A program made the position numbers and the translations under genes. DNA of 64,000 bases, taken from assembly GCF_900302475.1 (NCBI RefSeq), contig NZ_OMOQ01000001.1, positions 1,302,001 to 1,366,000 on the forward strand. Direction: 5' to 3'. The notes beneath the pieces were generated by a model. The model did no database searches. It was not told the DNA's origin and saw nothing but the letters and a program-made list of their open reading frames with translations. Every line of letters starts with the position of its first letter. Positions within the stretch are counted from its first letter, which is position 1. The DNA comes from Defluviimonas aquaemixtae. Lineage in GTDB: Bacteria > Pseudomonadota > Alphaproteobacteria > Rhodobacterales > Rhodobacteraceae. Positions 36,294 to 44,178 of this stretch are shown piece after piece.

Positions 36294-37310
36294 CTAAAGG
36301 TCGATGGCGCGGCCGCTGCGGATGCTCTCGTCGGCAGCAATGCAGATGGCGAGCGACGACACCGCATCGGCCATGTGACGGGTGAGGTCGATGTCTTCGG
36401 TAATCGTCCGAAGCAGGTAGCCCTGCTCAGCGTCGCAAAGTTCCTGATGGCCGGGCTCGCCGGGGAAGTCGACGTCTTCGTCCGTGCCGCCGGTGCGGTG
36501 AATGCGCAGGCTTCCGACCTTGGTATGGCCCTCGACGCTGTCCGACTCCGGATGCATGCCGGAGAGGATCGACACCGCGCCGTTGGGCGAGATCACGTCC
36601 TTCACGAAATACGCGACCTCTGACATCATCGGGCCCCAGCCGGCCTCGTACCAGCCCACCGATCCATCTTCAAAAACGACCTGGAACTGACCGTAATTGT
36701 ACATGTTTTCGGCGATCTCATCGGACAGGCGCAGGCCCATCCCGTGGACGCGGACGGGTTTCGCATCGGTGATCTGGCACATCACGTCGACATAGTGCAC
36801 GCCGCAATCGACGATCGGGGGCGTGGTCTGCATGAGCGCCTTGTGCACCTCCCACGTGGCGCCGGTCGATTGCTGGTTGAGGTTCAGCCGGAAGACGTAA
36901 GGTCCGCCGAGCGCGCGCGCCTCGGCGATGAGCCGCTGCCACGCGGGATGGTGACGCAGGATGTAGCCGACGACAAGCTTGCGGCCCAGCCGCCGCGCCG
37001 TCTCGACCACCCGGCGCGCGTCGGCGACGGTCGTGGCCAGCGGCTTTTCGACGAAGACATGGCAACCCCGCTCCATCGCGGCACAGGCGTAATCGGCGTG
37101 ACTGTCGGAATAGGTGGCGATGACAGCGACTTCGGGCTTCGTGTCAAGTCCCTCCGCGAAAGTTCTGAAAACTGGATAGGATTTCAACTCAGAGGGCAGG
37201 GAAACGTCGGACCGGTTCACGAGGCCCACGATTTCCGCCCCGGGATGCTTGTGGTGCGCCATTGCATGGCTTCGCCCCATATTGCCGAGACCGGCGACGA
37301 GCACCCTCAT
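36294..37310 (-). CDS. Gfo/Idh/MocA-family oxidoreductase
   Basis: A 338-residue NAD(P)-dependent sugar dehydrogenase-type protein. The Rossmann motif GLGNMGRSHAMAHHKH, the EKPLATTVADARR block with its conserved Lys, and the C-terminal sheet with DCGVHYVDVMC (His in the active-site helix) are present. It overlaps the MalG-like permease gene by four bases (ATGA) and is embedded in the importer operon, so it should act on the imported sugar or a derivative. No step in the standard MurNAc/GlcNAc route needs it, which makes it the odd member of the cluster. Confidence 0.88.
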   Translation of the reverse strand: MRVLVAGLGNMGRSHAMAHHKHPGAEIVGLVNRSDVSLPSELKSYPVFRTFAEGLDTKPEVAVIATYSDSHADYACAAMERGCHVFVEKPLATTVADARRVVETARRLGRKLVVGYILRHHPAWQRLIAEARALGGPYVFRLNLNQQSTGATWEVHKALMQTTPPIVDCGVHYVDVMCQITDAKPVRVHGMGLRLSDEIAENMYNYGQFQVVFEDGSVGWYEAGWGPMMSEVAYFVKDVISPNGAVSILSGMHPESDSVEGHTKVGSLRIHRTGGTDEDVDFPGEPGHQELCDAEQGYLLRTITEDIDLTRHMADAVSSLAICIAADESIRSGRAIDL

Positions 37311-38146
37311 TTGACGGCTCCCGACGTGATGCCGCGGATCAGTTGCCGCGAGAAGATGACGTAGAGGACGAGCACCGGCAGGATCGCGAGCGACAGGGCC
37401 GAGAGAACCGCGTTCCAGTCGGTCACGAACTGGCCGATGAAGACCTGGCTGCCAAGCGTCAGCGTCTTGGTGCTCTCCCCCGGCGCGAGGATCAGCGGGA
37501 ACCACAGGTCGTTCCAGATCGGGATCATGTTGAAAACCGCGACCGTCGCCATTGCCGGGCGCACGAGCGGCAGGACGAGCTTGAAGAAGATCGCGTATTC
37601 GCTCATCCCGTCGATCCGGCCGGCATTCTTCAGGTCGTCCGAAACCTGGCGCATGAACTCGCTGAGAATGAAAACCGCGAGCGGCAGGCCCTGCGCGGTA
37701 TAGACAAGAATGAGCGCCATCAGCGTATTGACGAGCCCGGTCTGCACCATCAGCTCGAGGATCGCGACCGTGCCGATGCGGATCGGGATCATGATCCCGA
37801 GCGCGAGATAAAGCCCCATCAGCGTATTGCCCGGGAACCGGTACTCCGAAAGTGCGAAGGCCGCCATCGCCCCGAAAAGGAGGATGAAGAAAAGCGAGGC
37901 GACGGTGACGACGAAGGAATTCTGGAAGTAGAGGAAGAAATCCCCCTGCTTCATCACCGTCTGGTAGCCGATCAGCGAAAAGCTCTCGGGCGAGGGCAGC
38001 GCCAGGGGCTCGCGGAAGATCGCCTTTCTTGTCTTGAACGAGTTGATAAGGATCACCACGACCGGGAAGAGCGCGATGATCGTGTAGGCGATCAGCGCCG
38101 CATGGGCGGCGAAGCTGTTCAGCGGGTTGGTGCGGGCCTTGCTCAT
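37307..38146 (-). CDS. Sugar ABC transporter permease (MalG/NgcG-like)
   Basis: A 279-residue inner-membrane permease with six membrane segments. The EAA loop that contacts the ATPase is visible as DDLKNAGRIDGMSEYAIFFKLVLPLVRPAM. It belongs to the carbohydrate CUT1 group and ends with QLIRGITSGAVK, a MalG-like terminus. It lies ten bases after the MalF-like permease gene and overlaps the next gene, so the subunits should be made together. Confidence 0.93.
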   Translation of the reverse strand: MSKARTNPLNSFAAHAALIAYTIIALFPVVVILINSFKTRKAIFREPLALPSPESFSLIGYQTVMKQGDFFLYFQNSFVVTVASLFFILLFGAMAAFALSEYRFPGNTLMGLYLALGIMIPIRIGTVAILELMVQTGLVNTLMALILVYTAQGLPLAVFILSEFMRQVSDDLKNAGRIDGMSEYAIFFKLVLPLVRPAMATVAVFNMIPIWNDLWFPLILAPGESTKTLTLGSQVFIGQFVTDWNAVLSALSLAILPVLVLYVIFSRQLIRGITSGAVK

Positions 38147-38156
38147 GGTCTCCCCC

Positions 38157-39068
38157 TCAGAACTGGTAGCGCCGCATGCGCGTCTGGATCAGGAACAGGT
38201 AGATGCAGACCCCGGTCAGGATGATCGCGAACATCGCGGTGGCGATGGCCGATCCCATATGCGGGTCACCAAGCTGGAGCTGAAAGCCAAAGAACGTCCG
38301 GTAGAGAAAAGTGCCAAGGATGTCGGTCGAGAAATCCGGGCCCGCCAGCGCGCCTTGCGCCGCATATATTAGGTCGAACGCGTTGAAATTGCCGACGAAA
38401 GTCAGGATCGATATGATCCCGATCGAGGGCAGGATCAGGGGCAGCTTGATCTTCCAGAAGGCGGACATGCCGGTGATGCCTTCTATCTCGCCGGCCTCGA
38501 GGATTTCCTCTGGGATCGACAGGAGCGCTGCGTAGATCAGCATCATCGGGATGCCCACGAACTGCCAGACCGAGACGAGCGCGAGCGTCGTCAGGGCATA
38601 TTCCTCGCGGCCGAGCCAGGGCGCGAACAGCGCCTTCAGCCCCACCGCGTCCAGCATCGAGGGCGCGATTCCCCAGATCGGGGAGAGGATCAGTTTCCAG
38701 GCGAAGCCCACGATCACGAAGCTGAGGATCGTCGGGATGAAGATCGCCGATCGGTAGAGCGCGGCGAAGCGCAGGCGCGGATGCGAGAGGATCGCCGCCA
38801 GCGCGATGCCGATCGGGTTCTGAACCAGCATATGCACGACGAAGAACCAGGTGTTGTTGCCGAGCGCGTTCCAGAAGCTTTCCGACCAGCGCGGGTCGCC
38901 GAAGAGCGTCCGGAAGTTCATCAGGCCCGCAAAGACCCGGCCTTCCTCTCCCGATGTGTAAAGTGCGAGCCGCAAGGTGTTGAAAAGTGGCCAGATCATC
39001 ACCGCAGTGTAGACGAGCACCGCAGGCGCGAGGAACACGGCGATATGCAGACGGGGCTTCGATGCCAT
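38157..39068 (-). CDS. Sugar ABC transporter permease (MalF/NgcF-like)
   Basis: A 303-residue CUT1-type permease with six membrane segments and the EAA motif EEILEAGEIEGITGMSAFWKIKLPLILPS. It pairs with the permease at 37307-38146. The start at 39068 is preceded by GAGGAGG. Between it and the upstream binding-protein gene lies a GC-rich hairpin repeat (39101-39147), which could lower permease expression relative to the binding protein. Confidence 0.93.
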   Translation of the reverse strand: MASKPRLHIAVFLAPAVLVYTAVMIWPLFNTLRLALYTSGEEGRVFAGLMNFRTLFGDPRWSESFWNALGNNTWFFVVHMLVQNPIGIALAAILSHPRLRFAALYRSAIFIPTILSFVIVGFAWKLILSPIWGIAPSMLDAVGLKALFAPWLGREEYALTTLALVSVWQFVGIPMMLIYAALLSIPEEILEAGEIEGITGMSAFWKIKLPLILPSIGIISILTFVGNFNAFDLIYAAQGALAGPDFSTDILGTFLYRTFFGFQLQLGDPHMGSAIATAMFAIILTGVCIYLFLIQTRMRRYQF

Positions 39069-39100
39069 GAAAGCCTCCTCATGCCTTCTTCTGTTCAGAT

Positions 39101-39147
39101 CTACTCTCGGGGGGGTCCGGGGGGCGGAAAGCCCCCCGGCGGGTCGC
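39101..39147 (+). repeat. GC-rich REP-like hairpin repeat inside the sugar ABC operon
   Basis: CTACTCTCGGGGGGGTCC followed by the hairpin GGGGGGCGGAAAGCCCCCC and CGGCGGGTCG. It is near-identical in order to the right-hand unit at 24931-24966 and related to 59301-59345. It lies between the stop of the binding-protein gene and the start of the first permease, where E. coli malE-malF also carries REP hairpins. mRNA stabilisation or partial termination is inferred. Confidence 0.6.
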
Positions 39148-39167
39148 CGGCGTCAGCGCGCGAAACC

Positions 39168-40427
39168 CTATTGTTGCGGTTCGTACCAGGAAGCGAGGCC
39201 TTCCTGCAGCCTGGTCGCCGCATCGCCCGGCGTCTCGGCCCCGCGAATGACGTTGGCCGAGGCGTTCCAGGTCTCGTTCTCGAGGTTTGGCGTGCCGCGC
39301 GACAGGATCTGGTAGGTCGAGCGGATCGTCGATTGGCACTTGCCGCGCCAGGAAACGAACTCCTGGGCAAGCGGGTCCGCCATCTCGACTGCCGCCGAGT
39401 TCAGCGAGAAGAAGCCGGGCAGGGCATTGGCGTAGAGCGAGGCGAATTCGGCCGAGCCCACCCATTCGAGGAAGGTCCTTGCGGCCTCGGCATTCGGGCT
39501 CGCGGCGTTCAGCCCGATCGCGATATCGGTGTGGTCCGAGATGTAGCACTCGTCACCCGCGGCCGCGACCGGGGGCGGGAAGGCCCCCATCTCGAAATCG
39601 GCCTGCGCGTTGAAGCCCGTGATCTCCCACGACCCTGCCGGGTAGATGGCGGCGCGGCCGAGGGTGAACAGGTTCTGGCTGTCGGGATAGGTCTGCGCCT
39701 CGTAGCCGTCTCCGAGATACTCGCCCCAGCGCGCGAGCTGGGCGTAGGGTGCTACCCAAGGCTCGTCGGTCAGTTTCTGCTCGCCCTTGATCAGCGCGAG
39801 CCGCCCCTCCTCGCCCTTCCAGTAGTTCGGGCCGATGTTCTGGTAGCCCATCGTGGCGGCCTCCCACTGGTCGTTGGTGCCCATCGCCATCGGGATGTAG
39901 GTGCCGTCCTCCCTGATCTTGTCGAGCACGGCAAAGAACTCCTCTTCCGTCGCCGGAACCTCGAGCCCCAGTTCGGCGAAGGCGTCCTTGTTGTAGATGA
40001 AGCCGTGGATGACCGAAGCCATCGGCACGCAGAAGGTTGCGCTGCCATCATCCGTCTGCCACGCCGATTTCGCGACGTCGGAGAAATTCGCCATGGCGGA
40101 GAGGTCGGAGAGGTCAGCAAGCTTGCCGCCATCATACAGCGCGAGCGAGGCGTCGAAGGGGCGGCAGGTGATGAGATCGCCCGCCGAACCGGCATCGAGC
40201 TTGGAATTCAGCGCGGCGTTGTATTCGGCCGGCGCCGATGGCGTGAATTCGACCTTGATGCCGGGATTGGCCGCCTCGAAGGCCGGGATGATCGAATCCT
40301 GCCAGATCGTCAGGTCGTCATTGCGCCAGCTTTCGATCGTCAGCGTCACGTCCTGTGCATTCGCCGCGAGGGCCGATCCGAGAACCGTCGTGGCCATCAG
40401 AAGGCCGGTCAGTCGTGTCGTCGTCAT
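39168..40427 (-). CDS. Sugar ABC transporter substrate-binding protein, family 1
   Basis: A 419-residue periplasmic protein. A signal peptide is clear (TTRLTGLLMATTVLGSALAANA, cut before QDV). The mature part has the family-1 pattern: SIIPAFEAANPGIKVEFT, the hinge GTNDQWEAATMG, and RAAIYPAGSWEITGF. It should deliver an amino sugar, muropeptide sugar or chito-oligosaccharide to the permeases, judged from its neighbours. The ATG at 40427, with AAGGGAG about seven bases before, overlaps the murQ stop (TGATG); a GTG at 40430 is also in frame. Confidence 0.92.
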   Translation of the reverse strand: MTTTRLTGLLMATTVLGSALAANAQDVTLTIESWRNDDLTIWQDSIIPAFEAANPGIKVEFTPSAPAEYNAALNSKLDAGSAGDLITCRPFDASLALYDGGKLADLSDLSAMANFSDVAKSAWQTDDGSATFCVPMASVIHGFIYNKDAFAELGLEVPATEEEFFAVLDKIREDGTYIPMAMGTNDQWEAATMGYQNIGPNYWKGEEGRLALIKGEQKLTDEPWVAPYAQLARWGEYLGDGYEAQTYPDSQNLFTLGRAAIYPAGSWEITGFNAQADFEMGAFPPPVAAAGDECYISDHTDIAIGLNAASPNAEAARTFLEWVGSAEFASLYANALPGFFSLNSAAVEMADPLAQEFVSWRGKCQSTIRSTYQILSRGTPNLENETWNASANVIRGAETPGDAATRLQEGLASWYEPQQ

Positions 40428-41359
40428 CACTCACTCCCTTGGTTGGTCTTGCCTTTCCGGCCCTCCCGGCCGGTCGTCCCGATTCGTTCGAGCGCGGCGC
40501 GCAGATTGCCGCCCGTGGCCGACAGCGCTTCCTCGGCCTCCTCCGGCATCGCGCCCGTGGCGATGAGCACGGCGCCCTTGACCGCGCCACCCGCAGCGGC
40601 GAGTGCATCGGCGGCGCGGGCGGCATCGACGCCTGCGATGGTCTCCACCATGCCGCGCGCGCGGTCGCGCAGCTTGGCATTGTCCGCCACCAGCCCGACC
40701 ATCATACCGTCATGGACTTGGCCGAGACGGATTCCCATCAGCGTCGACATCATGTTGAGCGCCGCCTTCTGCGCCGTGCCAGCCCCCATGCGGGTGGATC
40801 CCGCGACGATCTCGGGCGGCGTCGGCAGGCAGATGGCGACATCGGCAATCTCGAAGATCGGAGCGCCGGAGTTGTTGGCGACAGCAATGACCGAGGCGCC
40901 CTTGGCCCGCGCCGCCCGCGCCACCGCGACGGGGTAGGGCGTCTGGCCCGAAGCGGTGACCGCGATCACGGCATCGCCCGCTTCAATCCGGGCGGCATCC
41001 CGGGCGCCCGCCGCCGCATCATCCTCGGTCGCGCCGGGCATGCGTGCATCCGTGGGCAGTCCGCCCGCCATCAGAAGAAGAATGCGCACGGGGTCGATGC
41101 CGAACGTTGCTGGCAGTTCCAGCCCGTCGGCATTTGCCATCAGCGCCGAGGACCCGGCCCCGGCATAGACGAGCCGGCCCCCGCCTCGGATCGCGTCGAC
41201 CATGATCTCGCTCGCCTGCGCGAGTGTGGGCAGGGCGCTCTTCACGCTGGCCAAAGCTTCTGTCTGAACGTCGAGCATCCGGCGCAGGGCCTCTTCGGCG
41301 GGCAGCGCGTCGAGCCCGTTGGCCAAAGTATGCAGTTGCTCCGTCACGGATTGCGGCAT
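40427..41359 (-). CDS. murQ: N-acetylmuramic acid 6-phosphate etherase
   Basis: A 310-residue SIS-domain lyase that removes D-lactate from MurNAc-6-phosphate to give GlcNAc-6-phosphate. Key blocks are recognisable though divergent: RLVYAGAGSSALMANADGLELPATFGIDP (the catalytic Glu of the xExPPTFG motif is kept), and the strongly conserved AGSTRMGAGTAQKAALNMMSTLMGIRLGQVHDGMMV. A UBA-like helical tail follows. It is the first gene of the minus-strand arm and coupled to the binding-protein gene. It has AGGGGG before its ATG. Candidate regulator sites lie 24-41 bp upstream. Confidence 0.9.
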   Translation of the reverse strand: MPQSVTEQLHTLANGLDALPAEEALRRMLDVQTEALASVKSALPTLAQASEIMVDAIRGGGRLVYAGAGSSALMANADGLELPATFGIDPVRILLLMAGGLPTDARMPGATEDDAAAGARDAARIEAGDAVIAVTASGQTPYPVAVARAARAKGASVIAVANNSGAPIFEIADVAICLPTPPEIVAGSTRMGAGTAQKAALNMMSTLMGIRLGQVHDGMMVGLVADNAKLRDRARGMVETIAGVDAARAADALAAAGGAVKGAVLIATGAMPEEAEEALSATGGNLRAALERIGTTGREGRKGKTNQGSE

Positions 41360-41382
41360 CGAATCCCCCTGATCGCAACAAG

Positions 41383-41400
41383 AATACCTATCTAATACCT
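41383..41400. promoter_or_regulatory. Candidate GntR operator A in the divergent amino-sugar promoter region
   Basis: AATACCT-ATCT-AATACCT: two identical heptamers spaced 11 bp centre to centre, one helical turn, lying 24 bp before the murQ start. A matching array in the opposite orientation is at 41495-41512. Confidence 0.55.
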
Positions 41401-41494
41401 TTTGTCCAGAAGAAGTTTATGCGGTGCAATAATTGGAGCGAATATTCAAAATTGGTAGCAGTGCAGCATCAAATCGGGCTTCCCTTCCCGCAAT

Positions 41495-41512
41495 AGGTAT
41501 TATATAGGTATC
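41495..41512. promoter_or_regulatory. Candidate GntR operator B overlapping the kinase ribosome-binding site
   Basis: AGGTATT-ATAT-AGGTATC, the reverse-orientation counterpart of 41383-41400 (GATACCT-ATAT-AATACCT on the minus strand). It ends two bases before the ATG at 41515, so the only AGG-type ribosome-binding site is inside the operator. Bound protein could block both transcription and access to the start. Confidence 0.55.
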
Positions 41513-41514
41513 TT

Positions 41515-42390
41515 ATGTCACACGCAGAGCCCATTCTTATCGGCGTCGATGGCGGCGGCACGTCCTGTCGCGCGGCGCTCGCCATGTCGGGCCGGCGTAT
41601 CGATCTCAAGGGCGGGCCCACCAACGTTTCGGATTTCAATGGCGCGATCGATCGTCTGCGGACGCTTCTCGACCGCCTGATCGGCATGGCAGAGGTCGCC
41701 GAACCCGACCGGGTAGCAATCCGCATCCACCTTGGTCTTGCCGGTGTGATGGACGACGGAATCGCCACGCGGGTGGCCGCCGCCTTGCCGTTCGAGCGGG
41801 TGTGCGTGACCGATGATCAGCCCACGACCATCGCGGGCGCGCTCGGCCCCGAGGATGGTGCAGTCGCCGCGATTGGGACGGGCTCGTTCGTCGGACGCCA
41901 GTTCGGTGGTCAAATACGCACGATTGGCGGCTGGGGCTTCCTGCTTGGCGACGAGGCATCGGGCGCCTGGCTCGGCCGAAGAATTCTCGGTGAGACGCTT
42001 CATGTGTTGGACGGCTTGGCCGAGCCAAGCGCCTTGACGCAGGAGATCGCCGGCGAACTCGGCCAGGGTGCCGGCGTGGTGGCCTTCGCGCTCTCCGCCA
42101 GTCCGGCCGAGTTCGGCGCGCTTGCACCCCGCGTTCTCGCTGCGGCGGAGAGTGGCGATCCCGCCGCGCGGCGCCTGATGGGCGAGGGCGCGGACTATGT
42201 CCGACGGGCGCTTCGGGCGCTCGGCCATGAAGCGGGCGCAACCCTCTGCCTCACGGGTGGTCTCGGCCCGGTCTATGCGGCCTATCTGCCGGAGGCGCTG
42301 TCACAAGACGTGGTTGAACCGCGCGGCACGGCGCTCGACGGCGCGCTGGTGCTTGCCGCACGAATGGCGGCGGGGGAGGGCGCGATATGA
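41515..42390 (+). CDS. BadF/BadG-family ATPase, probable GlcNAc/MurNAc kinase
   Basis: A 291-residue actin-fold (ASKHA) kinase: phosphate-1 motif LIGVDGGGTSCRAAL, phosphate-2 region GAVAAIGTGSFVGRQF, GGWGFLLGDEASGAWLGRR, and adenosine motif LCLTGGLGPVYAAYLPEAL. This is the family of mammalian GlcNAc kinase and of clostridial MurK, which phosphorylates both MurNAc and GlcNAc. Next to murQ and nagA it very probably makes GlcNAc-6-P and/or MurNAc-6-P. Its stop overlaps the GntR start (ATGA). Confidence 0.88.
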   Translation: MSHAEPILIGVDGGGTSCRAALAMSGRRIDLKGGPTNVSDFNGAIDRLRTLLDRLIGMAEVAEPDRVAIRIHLGLAGVMDDGIATRVAAALPFERVCVTDDQPTTIAGALGPEDGAVAAIGTGSFVGRQFGGQIRTIGGWGFLLGDEASGAWLGRRILGETLHVLDGLAEPSALTQEIAGELGQGAGVVAFALSASPAEFGALAPRVLAAAESGDPAARRLMGEGADYVRRALRALGHEAGATLCLTGGLGPVYAAYLPEALSQDVVEPRGTALDGALVLAARMAAGEGAI

Positions 42391-43145
42391 GGATCGCGGA
42401 TTATCTCACGCCCGACCGCTGGCTGGATCCCGACGGCGGACCGCTCTACGTGCAGCTGCGAAAGCGCATCGAGGCGGGGATCGCGGATGGCCGCCTCGCC
42501 CCCGAAACGCCGCTGCCGCCGGAACGCGAGATCGCCGCGATCACCGATCTGTCGCGCGTGACCGTGCGCAAGGCAATCGCAGAACTTGTCGAGCGCGGGC
42601 TGATCGTCCAGCGTCAGGGCTCTGGCTCGTTCGTTGCATCCCGGCACGCGCGGGTCGAACAGTCGCTGTCGCGGCTCACATCCTTTTCGGAGGACATGGC
42701 GCGGCGCGGCTTCAAGTCCGAGATGGACTGGCTCGAGCGTGGCATCTTCCTGCCGTCGCCCGAGGAGGTTCTCGCGCTCGGCCTCGGCGCGGGCGACGAG
42801 GTGGCTCGGCTCGCGCGGCTCAGGCGCGCCGACGGGCGGCCGATGGCGATCGAGCGCGCCTCGCTGCCGACGGATATCTTGCCCAACCCGCTTGCTGTCA
42901 GCCGTTCGCTTTATGAAGTTCTGGGCGAGGCAGGGCGACGTCCGGTGCGCGCGGTGCAGAAGATCTCGGCGATCAATCTTGGCGAGGCGGATTCGGCGCT
43001 TCTGGGCGTGACGCCCATGGCCGCGGGGCTCAGGATAGAGCGGACCTCCTATCTGCCGGAGGGCCGAGTAGTGGAGTTCACGCGGTCGCTTTACCGGGGC
43101 GACGCCTACGATTTCGTCGCCGAACTGCGTATGACGGAGAATTGA
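42387..43145 (+). CDS. GntR/HutC-family regulator with UTRA domain
   Basis: A 252-residue regulator: N-terminal winged helix (LYVQLRKRIEAGIADGRLAPETPLPPEREIAAITDLSRVTVRKAIAELVERGLIVQRQGSGSFV) and a UTRA effector domain from about residue 95 (SFSEDMARRGFKSE to the end). UTRA regulators of this type (NagR/NagQ) bind GlcNAc-6-P or GlcN-6-P. It sits between kinase and deaminase genes and should repress both divergent arms by binding the paired direct repeats at 41383-41400 and 41495-41512. That link is inferred. Confidence 0.92.
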   Translation: MRIADYLTPDRWLDPDGGPLYVQLRKRIEAGIADGRLAPETPLPPEREIAAITDLSRVTVRKAIAELVERGLIVQRQGSGSFVASRHARVEQSLSRLTSFSEDMARRGFKSEMDWLERGIFLPSPEEVLALGLGAGDEVARLARLRRADGRPMAIERASLPTDILPNPLAVSRSLYEVLGEAGRRPVRAVQKISAINLGEADSALLGVTPMAAGLRIERTSYLPEGRVVEFTRSLYRGDAYDFVAELRMTEN

Positions 43146-43146
43146 G

Positions 43147-44178
43147 ATGACTGATGTCGAAAGCCTCATGCGCGCCGAGGTGCGCGAGATTCCCGAGGCG
43201 GTGCAGAGGCTTCTTGACCGGGGCGGGGCGGCGATCCGCGACGCCGCCCGCGCGGCGCGCGATCTCGATCCTGCCTTCATGGCCACTGTGGCGCGCGGAT
43301 CGTCGGACCACGCCTGCAGCTACCTCAAATACGCCGCTGAATTGACGCTTGGGCTGCCGGTCGCCTCGATCGGTCCCTCTGTGGCCTCGATCTATCGCGC
43401 GCCGCTCAGGCTTGGCGGAAGCCTCTGCCTGTCGGTCTCGCAATCCGGCCGCAGCCCCGACATCGTGGAACTGGCGCGCGTGGCGCGGGCCAGCGGGGCG
43501 CTAAGCGTCGCGGTCACAAACGACGCGGGATCGGAGGTCGCGCAGGCCGCCGACCACGTGCTCGACATCCAGGCGGGGCCGGAGCTTTCGGTGGCCGCCA
43601 CCAAAACCTTCGTGACCTCTGCAGTCGCGGGTCTCGCGCTGATCGCGGAGTGGTGCGGCGACACGGATCTCCAGAACGCGATCAACAGTTTGCCTGGCTA
43701 TCTCGACAATGCTGCCCAGACCGACTGGAGCGCTCTTGGGACACTTCTGGCAAGCGCGGAGTCGCTCTACACGCTCGGCCGCGGGCCCGGCTTCGCGATG
43801 TCCGGCGAGGCGGCGCTGAAATTCAAGGAGACCTGCCAGATCCACGCCGAGAACTATTCTTCCGCCGAAGTTCTGCACGGTCCGGTCTCGATCGTGCGCC
43901 ACGGTTTCCCGGTCCTTGCTTTCGCCGCCGCCGATGCTGCCGAGGACGCGGTCGTCGAGGTCGCTGACGCCATCGCGGGGAAGGGCGCCGATGTTTGGGT
44001 CACCTCCGACCGGGCAAGCGTAGCGCACCGGCTGGAGCCGGTGCGCACGGATCATCATTTGACCGATTCGATCGCGCTCATCGTGACGTTCTATGCGATG
44101 GTTGAAGGCGTGGCGCGCGCGCGAGGGATCGACCCGGACACGCCCCGGCATCTGCGAAAAGTGACCGAGACTGTTTGA
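43147..44178 (+). CDS. SIS-domain glucosamine-6-phosphate deaminase/isomerase (NagB-II/AgaS-like)
   Basis: A 343-residue protein with two SIS domains but no glutaminase domain. The first has TVARGSSDHACSYLKYAAE and SVSQSGRSPDIVELARVAR; the second has LGRGPGFAMSGEAALKFKETCQIHAENYSSAEVLHGPVSI, with the conserved Glu/His cluster of GlmS isomerase domains. In nag clusters such proteins (NagB-II) convert GlcN-6-P to fructose-6-P and ammonia. A classical NagB is absent from the window. It starts one base after the GntR stop and overlaps nagA. Confidence 0.9.
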   Translation: MTDVESLMRAEVREIPEAVQRLLDRGGAAIRDAARAARDLDPAFMATVARGSSDHACSYLKYAAELTLGLPVASIGPSVASIYRAPLRLGGSLCLSVSQSGRSPDIVELARVARASGALSVAVTNDAGSEVAQAADHVLDIQAGPELSVAATKTFVTSAVAGLALIAEWCGDTDLQNAINSLPGYLDNAAQTDWSALGTLLASAESLYTLGRGPGFAMSGEAALKFKETCQIHAENYSSAEVLHGPVSIVRHGFPVLAFAAADAAEDAVVEVADAIAGKGADVWVTSDRASVAHRLEPVRTDHHLTDSIALIVTFYAMVEGVARARGIDPDTPRHLRKVTETV

